A DNA stretch of 64,000 bases from Undaria pinnatifida (GCA_012845835.1 JABAKD010000026.1:7334493-7398492), one strand, 5' to 3'. Shown: positions 22,641 to 32,900, counted from the stretch's first letter. The notes: generated from the sequence alone by a model not told the origin. Numbers and translations: made by a program.

Positions 22641-24170
22641 TCCTCCTACTTCGTATACTGCGAGGACAACTTGTGAGGCAGATTGATATGGACTACGAGG
22701 CAGGGGGGCACTGTTAGCAGGGCCTCACATGTCAGCGGGTCCAGGCCTATCGGCGCAAATGTCTGCCTTGTTTCTTTGAAAGTCGTGTGACACGTTTTTG
22801 TGCTTTAGTTGTTTGGCGATGTGAACCATCATGAAGTTTGATACGCTCACGTTCTCGAGTGAAGCACAAGGCCGTTCGCGCCAAGTGCTCTCAATCCGGG
22901 GCGTGGAACAAAGGCAACCCCTCCACCAAAGTTAGCCTAAAAACGACCATCGAAACGGACGATTATAGCATCGGCCGCTGCTGGTTGGCGATGATAAGAT
23001 TGAAGTCCGAACCACAAAATGTGCAAAGACTCCTAAGGGGCGGGGGCGGAATTATCCTGCTCGTGTTGCTTCGCGTCCTGGTCACGCTACTCGTAGGCGC
23101 TTGAAAACATCGCAATCGTCGTTTTTTTGGGTCGATATACTATAATCAAGATACCTTAGTACAATCAAGTCCCAAAACGGTTAGTCGAGGAGCGCACATC
23201 ATGGCGCCAACGTACCCCTCCCTGCTGTGCATTGCATTTCCGCGCTTTGTTGCTGTTGTAAGCCATGATACTAAGCGCCAGCGTGCGAGAAGGGGCTGCT
23301 GGTCCGAAGCTCGTAGCGCACAGTGGACAAACACACGCCAACGCCTAGGGATATGCCCCCGACAGTCTGGACGAAGGTGGACCAAGACCAACCCCTTCTT
23401 CACGCGATAGCTCGCCTCCTGAGGCGCCTTGGGGTGTCCCACATCACCAAGGAAAGATGCCAGGAGGCATGTCGGTTGGCGGGAGGGAAAACGTGCGCCG
23501 ATCAAGGGCAAAATTGGCGCCAAGTGCTCTTCACAATTAAGGCAACTAACTTAAGCCAACGATTACATGCGCCAAGGGGTACAATTGGTGTCCGTCCAGG
23601 CAACTTGACCCAAAAGTTGTATGTGCCAAGGGATGGAAGGTGCTGTCTAGTGCAGCCATGTGGAAAGAGGGGAGCCTATCACCGGGAACAGAAACCGAAA
23701 GATGTCTCCACAATTAGGCTTACCTTTTTGACAATCCGACATTTCAGAATTGCCATTTTGGTTAATGTTCAACATGAGCTCGAGCTTCCATCACTTGCAG
23801 AAATGAGAAGAAACCCGAGGGAAATCGTATCCCTCACAGACTAAACCTAACCTATGCGCAAAGAACATTGATGGCCAGAGAGATAATATTCGAGACGCCC
23901 CATCCCGGAAGCTCCGCGACAAATCTATCCTACTCGGCATCTCCGATCAAGCCTCCAATCACGGGAAAACATGCGTGGAGGTAGCAGCGCTGATCGTTAG
24001 GGACCAGCTGCCGCTACATCGGAGGCAAGCCAGCGCTAACGCTACCCTCGGCAGGGACAGGCGACATTTGACGACCGGGGAGACACGCTGACCACCTGAT
24101 GTGGGTGGAAAGCTTTGGGCGCCTCGGGGTAGGGGGCGCCACCGTCCTCGACCAGCTGTACTTTGGCTAC
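22641..24170. other. Spacer with one long uncertain ORF
   Basis: The plus frame 23323-23844 (173 codons) has no recognisable domain and contains a small internal duplication (CTAACTTAAGCCAACGATTA against CAACTTGACCCAAAAGTTGT). The minus strand is open for 125 codons over the same place. I do not call either. The rest is unassigned. Confidence 0.4.
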
Positions 24171-24174
24171 GTTG

Positions 24175-24390
24175 CGGGGGGGGGGGGGGGTTGCGCGCTC
24201 ACTCGATGCTTGCTTAAGTCATTTGACCATACCGTTGACCACGCATCCCTTTCCAGAGGGAACACCGTTCCTACTCCTTATAGAGAAATCCCCAGCAGTT
24301 GGGCGCCCGCTACGTTTCTTTTATGTACAGCAGCATTACGTGAAAAGCGTTGGCGTATCTTATCTCCTTTTTTTTCGTCCTTCCTGCGGT
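24175..24390 (+). repeat. Repeat family R5, diverged copy
   Basis: A 12-base G run followed by CTTGCTTAAGTCATTTGACC, GTTGACCACGCATCCCTTTCC, CACCGTTCCTACTCC and GTTGGGCGCCC, aligning with 22096-22310. In both copies the plus strand can be read as TVDHASLS...TP.R.I, but stops and gaps elsewhere argue against a protein. Confidence 0.6.
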
Positions 24391-24884
24391 AAGGCGGGGG
24401 GAGGGGGGGGGGGGGGGTTAGGGAGGACCCCCCATTTTATCTTGTTAATAGTGTAGGTGGCTCGCGCGAGCGGGTCTACACCTCGCTCAAAACCGAAGTT
24501 AGCCACGGTATACATTGTTGGCGGCGGTGCATATCGCAAAAAGTACAAGAATACGAACACATTGGTACATATGGGTAGCGCTTCGCCTGGAGTAGTGACG
24601 AAAGCTACCCTACAACATTTTAGCGTGTGGTCTGTTCTTCAGCGGCAACGCCGCTCGCTCGAGTGGCTCTTGCTATCCCCATTGCTTTGCAAGTCTTGAG
24701 CATTCGCGCTCTACTTTTGTACTTAGGCATCCATGTCAACGTTGGCAGCGCTGCTCGGAATGACGAAAAAGGGGGATAGTATACTGTAAAACATCCCCTC
24801 GAAGAAAACTAACTTAATTCGAAGCTGTCACCCTTGTGCAAGAAACTTCGCACAAGGTGCTGAATTCCGCCTCACAAGTGGTCC

Positions 24885-25065
24885 TCACGAGGATGCAGCT
24901 CACGCTTCATGCGACTCACCAAACACCTCACGAGCGCTTCGCAAATAGTGCAAGCAATGCCTGCCTGGTCGGTGAAAATCCGACGTGCTCCTTCCCGACA
25001 TTGAAGGGATGCGAGGTTCTACGCTCTTTAAGACTACCACGGCTATGCATGAATATCGAGTGTAC
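24885..25065 (-). repeat. Repeat family R5, reversed copy
   Basis: Contains CATGCGACTCACCAAACACC, CTGCCTGGTCGGTGAAAATCC, CCCGACATTGAAGGGATGCG and ACGGCTATGCATGAA, which are the reverse of the blocks at 22446-22640. It ends 60 bp before the hAT-like MITE. Confidence 0.7.
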
Positions 25066-25125
25066 ACACTACATTTGGCGTAGCATTTTTTGGTGAAAAT
25101 ACTTCTCACCGACCGAAGGAAACAC

Positions 25126-25329
25126 CAGGGCTTGTCAAGGGTCATGATCCGACCTTTAGGTCTGGTCCGAAGGGTTTCAAAATCTCGCGGGTCGAGTCGG
25201 GTCGGTTCGCAAGGTGTTTGGAATATCACGGGCCGGGTCGGGTCATCCTGACCCGGGCCGACCCGCGAGAATGGACGCCCTGGCCCGACCTGAGCCGCGA
25301 TACTTGACCCGAACCGTGAAAAGGCCCTG
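25126..25329. mobile_element. hAT-like MITE with GGGTCGGGTC interior
   Basis: A 204-bp element starting CAGGGCTTGTCAAGG and ending with the inverted CAGGGCCTTTTC. Flanking 8-mers are GGAAACAC (25118-25125) and GGAAACAG (25330-25337), a probable 8-bp target duplication with one change. CAGGG-type ends with 8-bp duplications are typical of the hAT superfamily. The interior is an imperfect palindrome of GGGTCGGGTC / GACCCGGGCCGACCC. A second copy begins at 63917 and runs off the window. No transposase frame. Confidence 0.75.
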
Positions 25330-25650
25330 GGAAACAGTGTACCCGATATCGCTGGATCTCGTTTTTGTTTTAAATCATACCCATATTATTAATAGTACTC
25401 ATAACGCAAGGTTCCTTTTGTTTCCGAGGCGTTCTCGTTTCGGGAATGTTATGAGTGATCAACGTGAAACTCATACGGCATGCTGCACATTTTCGGATGG
25501 GAAGCACAATGCTATGAACAAGTGTACTATTCGTTACATGCGATTGTCATGCGATTGTCCATGGCCATTTTTGACGTTTAGTCTTTTTCTCAGAGTCAGG
25601 TTTTGGGTGATAGATAGCGCACATCAAGGGAGGAATGGGTGGCGCCCCTA

Positions 25651-25885
25651 GCATTTGGAGCATTTGGAGCATTTGGAGCATTTGGAGCATTTGGAGCATT
25701 TGGAGCATTTGGAGCATTTGGAGCATTTGGAGCATTTGAAGCATTAGTAGCATTTGGGGCATCTGGAGCATTTGTAGCATTTGAAGCATTAGTAGCGTTT
25801 GGAGCATTTGACGCATCAGTATCATCAGCACCATTTCTTGCATTAGTATCATTCGCATCATTTCTTGCATTAGTAGCATTTGCAG
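25651..25885 (+). repeat. 9-bp array (TTTGGAGCA)n
   Basis: About 26 units of TTTGGAGCA, perfect at the left and diverging to the right (TTAGTAGCA, TTTGACGCA). The unit is divisible by three, so frames stay open (Gly/Ala/Phe on plus, MLQ and NAP on minus). These are not proteins. Confidence 0.95.
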
Positions 25886-25952
25886 CTTGACTCGGAAGGA
25901 ATGCAGGATCCATGCCCAGGAAGGAGTAGTGAAGCAACGCCTTCTGCAGATG

Positions 25953-26218
25953 ACCCAGGCTACGGTAGGGGGGGCCTCTTTTGGGCCTTTTATTTCAGTG
26001 GCTAGGGGTCACTCGCGCGAGTGCCCCTTTTATTCCTATGCAATCTTACGTTTTCTTTATTTTTACATTGACGAAATCAATCCGCAATGCAAAGGTGATC
26101 TATACTGCGCTAAACCAAGTGCCTAAACCATCTCCATCCGTAGGGTAGAGAGCTACTCGTGCGAGTGGCTCTAACACACCAGTGAAAATGGGGGTACCCC
26201 CCCTACCGTAGCCTTGGT
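25953..26218. mobile_element. Palindrome-bearing MITE, type copy
   Basis: Ends ACCCAGGCTACGGTAGGGGG (left) and the reverse complement of ACCAAGGCTACGGTAGGGGG (right), flanked by CAGATG at 25947-25952 and 26219-26224. Each half carries an ACTCGCGCGAGT-like palindrome: GTCACTCGCGCGAGTGCC near 26007 and CTACTCGTGCGAGTGGC near 26155. Related complete or partial copies lie at 42.13-42.42, 47.89-48.13, 48.40-49.25 and 60.93-61.08 kb, and a weak one at 24.40-24.48 kb. No coding capacity and superfamily unknown. Confidence 0.75.
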
Positions 26219-26324
26219 CAGATGATGTCGGTTTGACACGCCTAGTCAGATCGCCATTTCGTTCAAGATGTCCCACTTCAAACTCCAACAACGATCTGCG
26301 GGAAATCCAAAAGATTCGTGGGAA

Positions 26325-26940
26325 CAAGAGAGGGGAGGGGGGGATGGGATGCACTCACTAATTATCATGCAGTGGCCGCAGTCTGCTTGGCCATATGGTA
26401 TAGACCCTCGCATCCCTCGAATGCCGGGACGGGGCACACCGGGTTTCCACCGAGCAGGCGGGCATTGCTTGGGGTGTGTAATCATGGTATCATGCATGGC
26501 CGTCAATCCGTAGGATCACAGACCCTCGCATCCCTACACTATATTCGGGACGAAGGACGTCGTGGTGTTTTCCATCGACCGGGCAGATATCGCGGGCACC
26601 AAGGGCGAAGCTCCGTGAGGCGTTCAGCGAATCGCATGAAGGGTGGGCTGCACCCCACTAAGAAGCGCTCGAGAGCCGGGGGGGAGGGGGGTAATGCTGT
26701 CGTGCATCATTCACGGCGGTAGCATCTAGGAGCGTAGACTACAATGCCGGGACGGAGCTCGTCGGGTTTCACCGACCACGCAGGCATTGCTCGGGGAGGG
26801 GGGTGATATGATATCATGCATGGCCGTGTATTTCGGACCGTAGACCCTCGCACCCCTGCAATGCCGGGACGGAGCTCGTCGGGTTTCACCGACCAGGCAG
26901 GCAGTGCTTGGGGGGTGGGGGGTGATATACACGCATTCAT
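26325..26940 (+). repeat. Repeat family R5, four tandem partial copies
   Basis: CCGGGACGG recurs near 26424, 26540, 26750 and 26868, each time followed by GGGTTTCACCGACCAGG-like sequence and (three times) GGCATTGCTCGGGG, and preceded by ATCATGCATGGCCGT. Spacing is about 115-210 bp. The last two copies are nearly identical, so the tandem duplication is recent. Confidence 0.8.
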
Positions 26941-27480
26941 GCTGTGGGAATGGAGCGTGACTCTTGCAGGTTAGGATCCGGAAAATCAGGTGGTAGACGA
27001 CTGTTTTTTTCTTTTCCATCATCGCGTTCATTGTCCAGCTGAACGCTTATCGTAAGAACAGTTTTTTACCCTCCTCGCTCAGCGACCTTCTGGACTTAGT
27101 ACCACTAGCCGGACAAGCCGCCAGCGAAGGTGTCAACCCTTGTCCTCTCCCCCGGTACGTGCCGTAGTTCGTGTCGCGCGCAGGGTTCAGCAGTCCGACT
27201 ACAGTACTCGTCCATTTGCAACGAGTTTTGCCAAATCACGCTTTCGCGCTTTCGGTATGTCCGTGCATAAGAAAGAGTCCCTTAGGTGCTTGTGGCGTGG
27301 AGGACACACCGAGGTGGTTCGGTACCTAGGGTTCGCACGGAACGGGGCGACTGAGGGATCTCTGGAGACCTTGAACTGGTGATCTTGAACTGTTGACCTT
27401 GAACTGTTGACCTTGGACTGGTGACTTGTGTACCTGGTATAACGAGGCGGTGTTCTGAGGGGAAAGGGGATCCGGTACCC
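26941..27480. other. Spacer, nothing recognised
   Basis: CTTGAACTGTTGACCTTGAACTG-like words are repeated at 27370-27425. The open frames (115 codons or fewer) are not supported. Confidence 0.45.
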
Positions 27481-27565
27481 ACACCTTGCGGGATTTGAAC
27501 TCACGACATGGACCTCAGCAGTTACGCGGGTTAGCACTGAGACCACCGGGGACGGTGTGGTGTGG
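27481..27565 (-). repeat. tRNA-like SINE head
   Basis: On the minus strand, CCGGTGGTCTCAGTGCTAAC resembles an A-box region and GAGTTCAAATCCCGC a B box. CACACC at one end can pair with GGTGTGG at the other, as an acceptor stem. The T-stem (GTGAG against CCCGC) has one mismatch. The same GTGAGTTC...CCCGC arrangement is in the 51.56-kb head, suggesting one SINE family. An old tRNA pseudogene is the alternative. Confidence 0.5.
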
Positions 27566-27699
27566 TGTGGGTAACAAGGGAGAGTCGGAGAAAACCCAGG
27601 TTAGGTCGATTTAAACTTCTTCATAGCTGCACCCTCGTTTTTCCAAACAAATCACTTGGAATCAGTATGGAATAACTTGTGCAGCGCGTATTCAGGGTA

Positions 27700-28000
27700 A
27701 GCGTTACAAAGTGTGGGAAACCCCAGCAGTGCCGGTTCAATTGTGCCACTGTCCTCTATATTGCCAGTAAAATCGTGGTTACAGAGTGGGGGAGCCCCCA
27801 ATAGTGCTGGTTGAATAGTGCTACCGCTCCCTACAGTGCCGGTGGAATTGTTCGGCACTACTGAAACTCTCTGTATTAATAGTTATCCCTATTTCCAATA
27901 CCAGTTAGTGCCGGTGCCCTGAATAGTGCCGGTGTATTGGACTATTAATAGCACATACCGGCACTGTGGGGAACCGCACTGTAGTCCAAGGGAGTGGTGG
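27700..28000. mobile_element. Repeat family H, TGCCGGT element
   Basis: Contains several GTGCCGGT/ACCGGCAC words in both orientations, e.g. CAGTGCCGGTTCAATTGTGCC, CAATAGTGCTGGTTGAATAGTG and GGTGCCCTGAATAGTGCCGG. The inverted arrangement suggests a MITE with subterminal repeats, or nested copies. Related sequence lies at 5555-5710, 35750-36090 and 41655-41785. Ends could not be fixed. Confidence 0.5.
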
Positions 28001-28439
28001 AGAACAAAAAAATGAGCTACCAGGTACCAGATATTAGTTGTTGTTGTTAGTGATAATAAATTGGTAACTGGGTACATGCATCACGGTTCTTTCTTTTGGT
28101 TTCTCTCTTTTTTTTTCTTCTTTGTGTTGCTGCTTAGGAGTGAACGGCGTTGAAGTTTGTGCGGCACGTTGTCGAATGGCCAGCATAATTAAATCGAACC
28201 ATGTAGATAAACGTCCGATTTATGCAGCCGGGAATTGTGACCAGATACACCATACAAGAGAGTAGTATATACCAGACCAGGTATAAAATACGTGAATAGA
28301 GCTCGTTCTCAGGAAACAGGTTCAGAGCCGCCTGGCAACAGTGACAAACCTGGACCCTGCACTTCATACGTAGTCTACACAATTTTCGTTCTAAATGCGC
28401 GACTACAAAAACAAATGGCAAGCAAAAACTTTCATACAC
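28001..28439. other. Spacer, nothing recognised
   Basis: One TACCAGGTA word at about 28019 is the last one before 51.6 kb. No gene called. Confidence 0.45.
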
Positions 28440-28600
28440 AAATTTCATTCCAACTGCGCTACTAAAAAAAAAGTGGTTAGTAACATGTTAAGAAACGAGC
28501 AGCACAACCTAAACCCACCGCCACTACCGCCATTGCCAATTTTCATTATAATGACGTGACTAAAAGATGGCAAATAATACGTCGGTAGCGTTTGCGTCGA
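28440..28600. repeat. Degenerate repeat, AAGAAACGAGCA family
   Basis: Blocks such as TTAAGAAACGAGCA, AAACCCACCGCCACTACC, CCAATTTTCATT and GATGGCAAATAATACG recur, diverged, three more times at 29580-29905. Unit length is about 110-130 bp. Non-coding. Confidence 0.55.
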
Positions 28601-28635
28601 AATTGTTGCAGATGACGGAAACGAGAGGATCATTT

Positions 28636-28800
28636 TCAATTCCCTCTTCGGAAGATGCTGCGAAGTTCCTCCCAAAAAGTCGTGGTAAGGAAGAGCCTAG
28701 ACCGCCGCAAAATTAGCGCGGTCGCAGCCGTGGTAGAGTACCGACAGGAGGCGGAATCCATGCACGGGTCACGTACATAGAGGTCGTCGAGGTCAGGATT
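28636..28800 (-). CDS. Candidate terminal exon of UBL-like gene
   Basis: On the minus strand an AG at 28801-28802 is followed by an open stretch reading NPDLDDLYVRDPC..., then a basic and aromatic tail ending FWEELRSIFRRGN and a stop. It joins in phase to the exon upstream (28925) across a 124-nt GT-AG interval. No domain recognised in this part. The pyrimidine tract before the acceptor is poor, so the join is uncertain. Confidence 0.3.
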   Translation of the reverse strand, partial: NPDLDDLYVRDPCMDSASCRYSTTAATALILRRSRLFLTTTFWEELRSIFRRGN

Positions 28801-28924
28801 CTTGTTCCCGAGTGTTGTAGAATGCGGGAATACGAGATATTTTGGCGTTAACGCCAGCGCAGATGACCACCAACCTCCAGACCCATTTGCGGGCGGCGGG
28901 CACGGAGGACATGAAGCGGTACAC

Positions 28925-29032
28925 CGTGCGCTCTCCCGGTTGGGAGGGGTGGCGAGCCACAAGATGGACCGTATGGCCATGGGGCATTTTTATGGAGTGC
29001 GTGGGGTGACAGTCCGCAACAGTCGCACGCAC
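28925..29032 (-). CDS. Candidate exon with ubiquitin-like end
   Basis: The minus frame reads THSIKMPHGHTVHLVARHPS, resembling the last strand of ubiquitin-like domains, where DG.T(V/I)HLV.R is characteristic of ubiquilin/BAG6-type proteins. The rest of the domain should lie in an upstream exon that I could not identify. A donor ACG|GTGTAC at 28925/28924 gives an in-phase join to 28800. The frame stays open to 28793 if the intron is not removed. It lies in unique sequence. The call rests on about a dozen residues. Confidence 0.35.
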
Positions 29033-29309
29033 AGACACATAGGGTTAACAGCCTCCGCCGCCGTGGCGGGGGTGAAGCGTTCTCGCCCAACGGCGTTCAT
29101 GAAGGCGGACGTCCTGCAGCTGTGTTCGCAAAATTTGCACGTTCGTACACAACGTGTGCACGGGACTATCGAAGCCGAAGCTACTAGGGGTCAAGGTACT
29201 GTCAATATAGAAGTTTGGGTACCATAAGGGCGACAAGAAAACCGAAGAAAGGAGGCTAACAAGAGACAAATAAACTGTGCCTTGAGAGAAGGGCAAAGGG
29301 GCAGCAAGT

Positions 29310-29582
29310 ATGGGCGTGATCTCATGCCGCAGCAGAGAGGCCTCATTGATCCCAAACTATATACGAGTTAAAGCGTCGGCGAAATGTTACAGCAGTTTTA
29401 TTTTGTAGTGCTTATTTTACCAGGCAGGGTAACTACTCTCTGCGACGAGGTGCCGCGTTGATTACCATCGAATCAACGCGGGGGTAGTAGCCCTGGGTGA
29501 GAGTCTCCGGCTGATCGCAGCAGAGAGATCTCAGTGATCCCAAAGTATATACGAGCTAAAGCGTCGGCGAAATGTTGCAGCA
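29310..29582. repeat. Direct repeats flanking a hairpin
   Basis: CGCAGCAGAGAG, CTCAxTGATCCCAAA and TATATACGAG, then AAGCGTCGGCGAAATGTT, occur at 29321-29390 and again at 29516-29578. Between them is a hairpin at 29452-29482: CCGCGTTGATT pairs with AATCAACGCGG across a 7-base loop, flanked by a weaker GGGTAACTAC / GTAGTAGCCC stem. It looks like a small foldback element inside a duplicated segment. Confidence 0.6.
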
Positions 29583-29905
29583 GAAACGAGCGGCAAACTC
29601 AAACCCGCAACCATTATTAAAACTGCGTCAATGCACTCAACACGCATGCATACAACAACAATATTGGCAAATAATACGTTAAGAAACGAGCAACTAAACC
29701 CGCCACTGCTGCCATCTTGACGCAGTTAGTTTCAAGTCCAGAAACGCGCATACGAGACGAACATGCAACAAAAAATGGCAAAACTATACGTAAAGAAGCG
29801 AGCAACAACACCTTAACCCACTACTAGCACAGTTTTCATTCGAAACGGAAGAATACACAGCAGCAACAAAAAACGGCAACAAACAATACGTTAAGAAACG
29901 GCTCA
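29580..29905. repeat. Degenerate 110-130 bp repeat, three units
   Basis: Units start near 29580, 29690 and 29800 with AAACGAGC(A/G) followed by A/C-rich words and a final GGCAA-AATACGTTAAG. Same family as 28440-28600. They would fall in an intron of the candidate minus-strand gene. Confidence 0.55.
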
Positions 29906-29906
29906 C

Positions 29907-30305
29907 TTCTTCGGTAACCAAAGGGCAAAAACTGACGCGACGTGGGGCGCGGAGATATTCACTGTTTGCCTTGTGACGCTCGAAAACGACAGCGTCGGGC
30001 GGCACGTATGCCATACTGAAACGGATGCTACGTATAACTTGAGCTAAGTGGACTCCTGTGGGAGCCTGATAGCCCAGCCCTAGCATAGCATAGCATAGCA
30101 TAGCATAGCATAGCGCTGTAGCGACGAAAATGAATGTCGAATGTCCTCTAAATAAATGGTGTGATGGCGTCGGAAGAGTAGTGTCCTGCAGCACGCGTTT
30201 CGCGCACTCCTTAGCCTCGTCTATGATACCCTGTCTCAGAAGCCCGCGTTGCTTCACACGCGTGGCTGACGACTTGCTCGTTGCTTTTTCCGACGCTTTT
30301 CCCAT
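29907..30305 (-). CDS. Candidate first exon, basic N-terminus
   Basis: ATG at 30305 opens a frame reading MGKASEKATSKSSATRVKQ, then an amphipathic-looking GIIDEAKECAKRVLQ. Further on come HLAQVIRSIRFSMAYVPPDA and RVSFCPLVTEE before a donor GAA|GTGAGC at 29907/29906. The middle part is encoded by an (AGCAT)n microsatellite (CYAML repeats), so an extra intron there is likely. It may belong with the exons at 28.6-29.0 kb. Product unknown. Confidence 0.35.
30079..30115 (+). repeat. (TAGCA)7 microsatellite
   Basis: Seven TAGCA pentamers. They interrupt the candidate exon at 29907-30305. Confidence 0.9.
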
Positions 30306-31300
30306 CTGAACGGGCTCAAGGTATTAAACGGTGCGAGCCCCTCTGATTGTTCACACATGCAAGGTTAACCAATCACCTACTGCCCAAAGCAAGCCTTGTA
30401 GCGTCTCTTCCACCTGGAACCGTATTTTTCTTTTACACACGTTCACTCGTGACAGACATCGTACACGCGCGCTGTGCTGTGGATGCCCATCATGGATTCC
30501 CGTGTGAAAATGGATGCTACGTGTGAGCGGCACGTACGTTGTGGGGTGGATGCTCTCGCGAGAGACGCGGCATCACCACCACCACCGCGGCGCTAGCCAC
30601 CGTCCGGTCGCGGAATCCGGCACGCGAGGTGGGACACAATGACGACGGTTCAAGCGGACCAGATTCTTGGTATTGGAGCCGCGAGGATGAGGAAGGGGGA
30701 ACGAGCAACGCAGACACCCGCCGACGTGGGGAAGGGCGGGGGCACGAGGAACACAAACCCGCGCAGATTCGGGCTTTGGTGCGGATGGGACCATAACACT
30801 GTGGCGTGCGGCTGGGGCCACCCTTGAGTGCTGTTTGCCCAAACGATTTGTAGCAAGACGCGCTTTGCAGCCGGGAGGAAAGTGCAGCCGCGGCTGGCTG
30901 GTGCTCGCGTCGGAGGAGTTCCCGTGCTAAGATAGGTGTCTTCAGCCATGCCTTAGGAGAGCACCGACCGGCCGAACCGGGACTTGTCGACGCTGAACTC
31001 GCTCTTGCGGGCAGCAGAGCTTGTTACTTGCCACCTATAAATGCTACTGACCATCTATCCGAGAAAAAAAATGTGGTCACAATGTACCCTGGAGCGACAG
31101 AAAGTATCCCTACATTGGTTTATTGGGTTTGGATGGATTATGGTTAGACATAGTTAACAGACGGTATACGCCAACCGCTTTCTCCAACAAGTGACAAACT
31201 ACGCAATAGAGTAGAGCTTATCAGGTATTGGAGAAAATGGTTGAGCACTACGCTGTGCCCGAGACGAAGGTGATTACTTCACATTGGTTGGTTTATGGGG
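30306..31300. other. Spacer, overlapping short ORFs only
   Basis: Between 30525 and 30950 both strands are open for 62-99 codons. For example, a plus frame at 30639 starts MTTVQADQILGIGAARMRKG and a minus frame overlaps it. GC-rich composition explains this and no domain is visible. Nothing recognised at 30950-31300. Confidence 0.4.
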
Positions 31301-31309
31301 CTTGATTAC

Positions 31310-31487
31310 ATTGATTGAATTGATCGAATTGATTGAATTGATTGAATTGATTGAATTGATTGAATTGATTGAATTGATTGAATTGATTGTATTGGTTGAA
31401 TTGATTGAATTGATTGAATTGATTGAATTGATTGAATTGATTGAATTGATTGTATTGATTGAATCGATTGAATTGATTGAACTGATT
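31310..31487 (+). repeat. 9-bp array (GAATTGATT)n
   Basis: About 20 units of GAATTGATT with a few substitutions (GTATTGGTT, GAATCGATT). All six frames stay open (LIE, NSI, QSI repeats), which explains the long frames here. Confidence 0.95.
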
Positions 31488-31544
31488 GGGTTAGGGTCAA
31501 GGTTACGGCGAGACAAATGTTCACAGACAGTTCAGCTCACCCCT

Positions 31545-32050
31545 TTTCTCCAGCAAGTAGCCAGCTACCCTCCCTGTAGGCGATCAAGCTGTGGTATTTA
31601 TACTTCGTGTGTTCTGCCGGCCCTGCCGCCCTCGCCAGATGACCGCGTTTATCGAGAGACAACGGAGATTCGCGTTGACGGGGGGCGACAGACGGAGGTT
31701 CGTTTTTTGTCAAGAGAGCGGCGACATAGTCTTTCTGCTCCTGTGATGGCTGATTCATGTCAGCTGGCAAGGGGATACAAGCATTAGGGTTAGACCACGT
31801 CGAAAGGCGGAGGAGGTTCGCATTTATCGAGAGCGCGTCGAGAGGTGACAGACAGAGATTCATGTTTGTGAAGAGAGCGGCGACATGGTTCTTCTGCCCC
31901 TGCAGCGGCTGATTGGTTGTGGCAGGCGAGGGGACACAGGACCGAGACATGCCGCTCAAGAAGCGCGTCGGAGGAGGATACACGCGAGGATTCATCGTCA
32001 GAGTGCCGCTATGCCAGAGGTGTAATAGTGACAGCACGCACTCTTGCACA
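31545..32050. repeat. Diverged tandem repeat, about 155-190 bp unit
   Basis: AAGAGAGCGGCGACATxGT, then TTCTGC(T/C)CCTG and GGCTGATT, occurs at 31710-31755 and again at 31871-31915. GACAGACxGAG precedes both. The minus strand is open for 170 codons over 31537-32049 and reads NQP.Q.QK..VAAL twice, which reflects this duplication. At 31949 the first TGCCGCTCAAGAAGC word links it to the next array. Confidence 0.6.
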
Positions 32051-32360
32051 GCTTACCACTTACTCGAGAAAACCATTCATTGGTCAACTACAGGTAATAC
32101 GGGATGCTTTCACTGGTGAACACGCGTACACACCAGTTTTTAACTCGACACCCTGATCCACCCGGACCTGATCTCCCGCGGGACATGATTTTACCCGAAC
32201 CCGATGCCGTATGGCACGTGCAGAAATGTGACTGACCCTGCGGCAGGAGCCGGCCATGAGCGCGAAGCGCGAACCATCACCCCACGTGTCGGTCGCAGCA
32301 AACCGAGGGTCGGCCACACAGCCAGCAAACATTTTATCCGATAAGTAGTCAGGTACCCTC
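32051..32360. other. Spacer between two arrays, no gene
   Basis: No repeat unit from the neighbouring arrays and no supported open frame. Confidence 0.45.
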
Positions 32361-32362
32361 GG

Positions 32363-32900
32363 ATGCCGCTCAAGAAGCTTCGATGGCGGATAATCACGAC
32401 CGCGTGGCGTCGGCATGTCAGTACGTCGCGTGAAGTCGCGGCATGCACGTTCGTATGCCGCTCAAGAAGCGCTTCGGAGGAGGCTAAAGCACGATCGTGT
32501 CCTCGGTGTGTCGCTAACGCCAGAGGCATTGAAGGCGCAGCGAGCACCCTGGAACACCTCTTAAAAAGCGCTTCGGTGGAAGCTAAGCGCGAGCGCGTAT
32601 TGTCAGTGTGACGCTACGATGGGCGCGTTAAAATCGCAGCACGCACCCTATAGTGTCGCTCGAAACATCTTCGGAGGAGGCTGGGCACGATCGTGCGTCG
32701 TCTGCGTGCCACCACGCGGACCAAGTCGCAGCATGCACCTTTCAGTGCCGCTCGAAAGGATCCTGAGCACGATTTTGCTATTTAGCGTTTTGCTACGCTG
32801 AAAGAGCTGCAGTCACAGCATGCACCCTGGTATGCCGCTCAAGGAGCGCTTCGGAGGAGTCTACAACGATCGTGCGTCGCCAGCGTGTCACTTCTCCGGA
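32363..32900 (+). repeat. About 93-bp tandem repeat, six units
   Basis: TGCCGCTCAAGAAGC-like unit starts occur near 32363, 32454, 32555, 32650, 32743 and 32830 (spacing 87-101 bp). Each is followed by TTCGGAGGAGGCT, a GCACGATCGTG-like palindrome and AGTCGCAGCATGCACC. Units are diverged, suggesting an old array. Frames across them are not conserved. Confidence 0.75.

Noticed and set aside
23146-23844. Overlapping 173-codon plus and 125-codon minus frames
   Set aside because: Neither shows a domain, a credible start context or splice signals, and simultaneous openness of both strands suggests composition.
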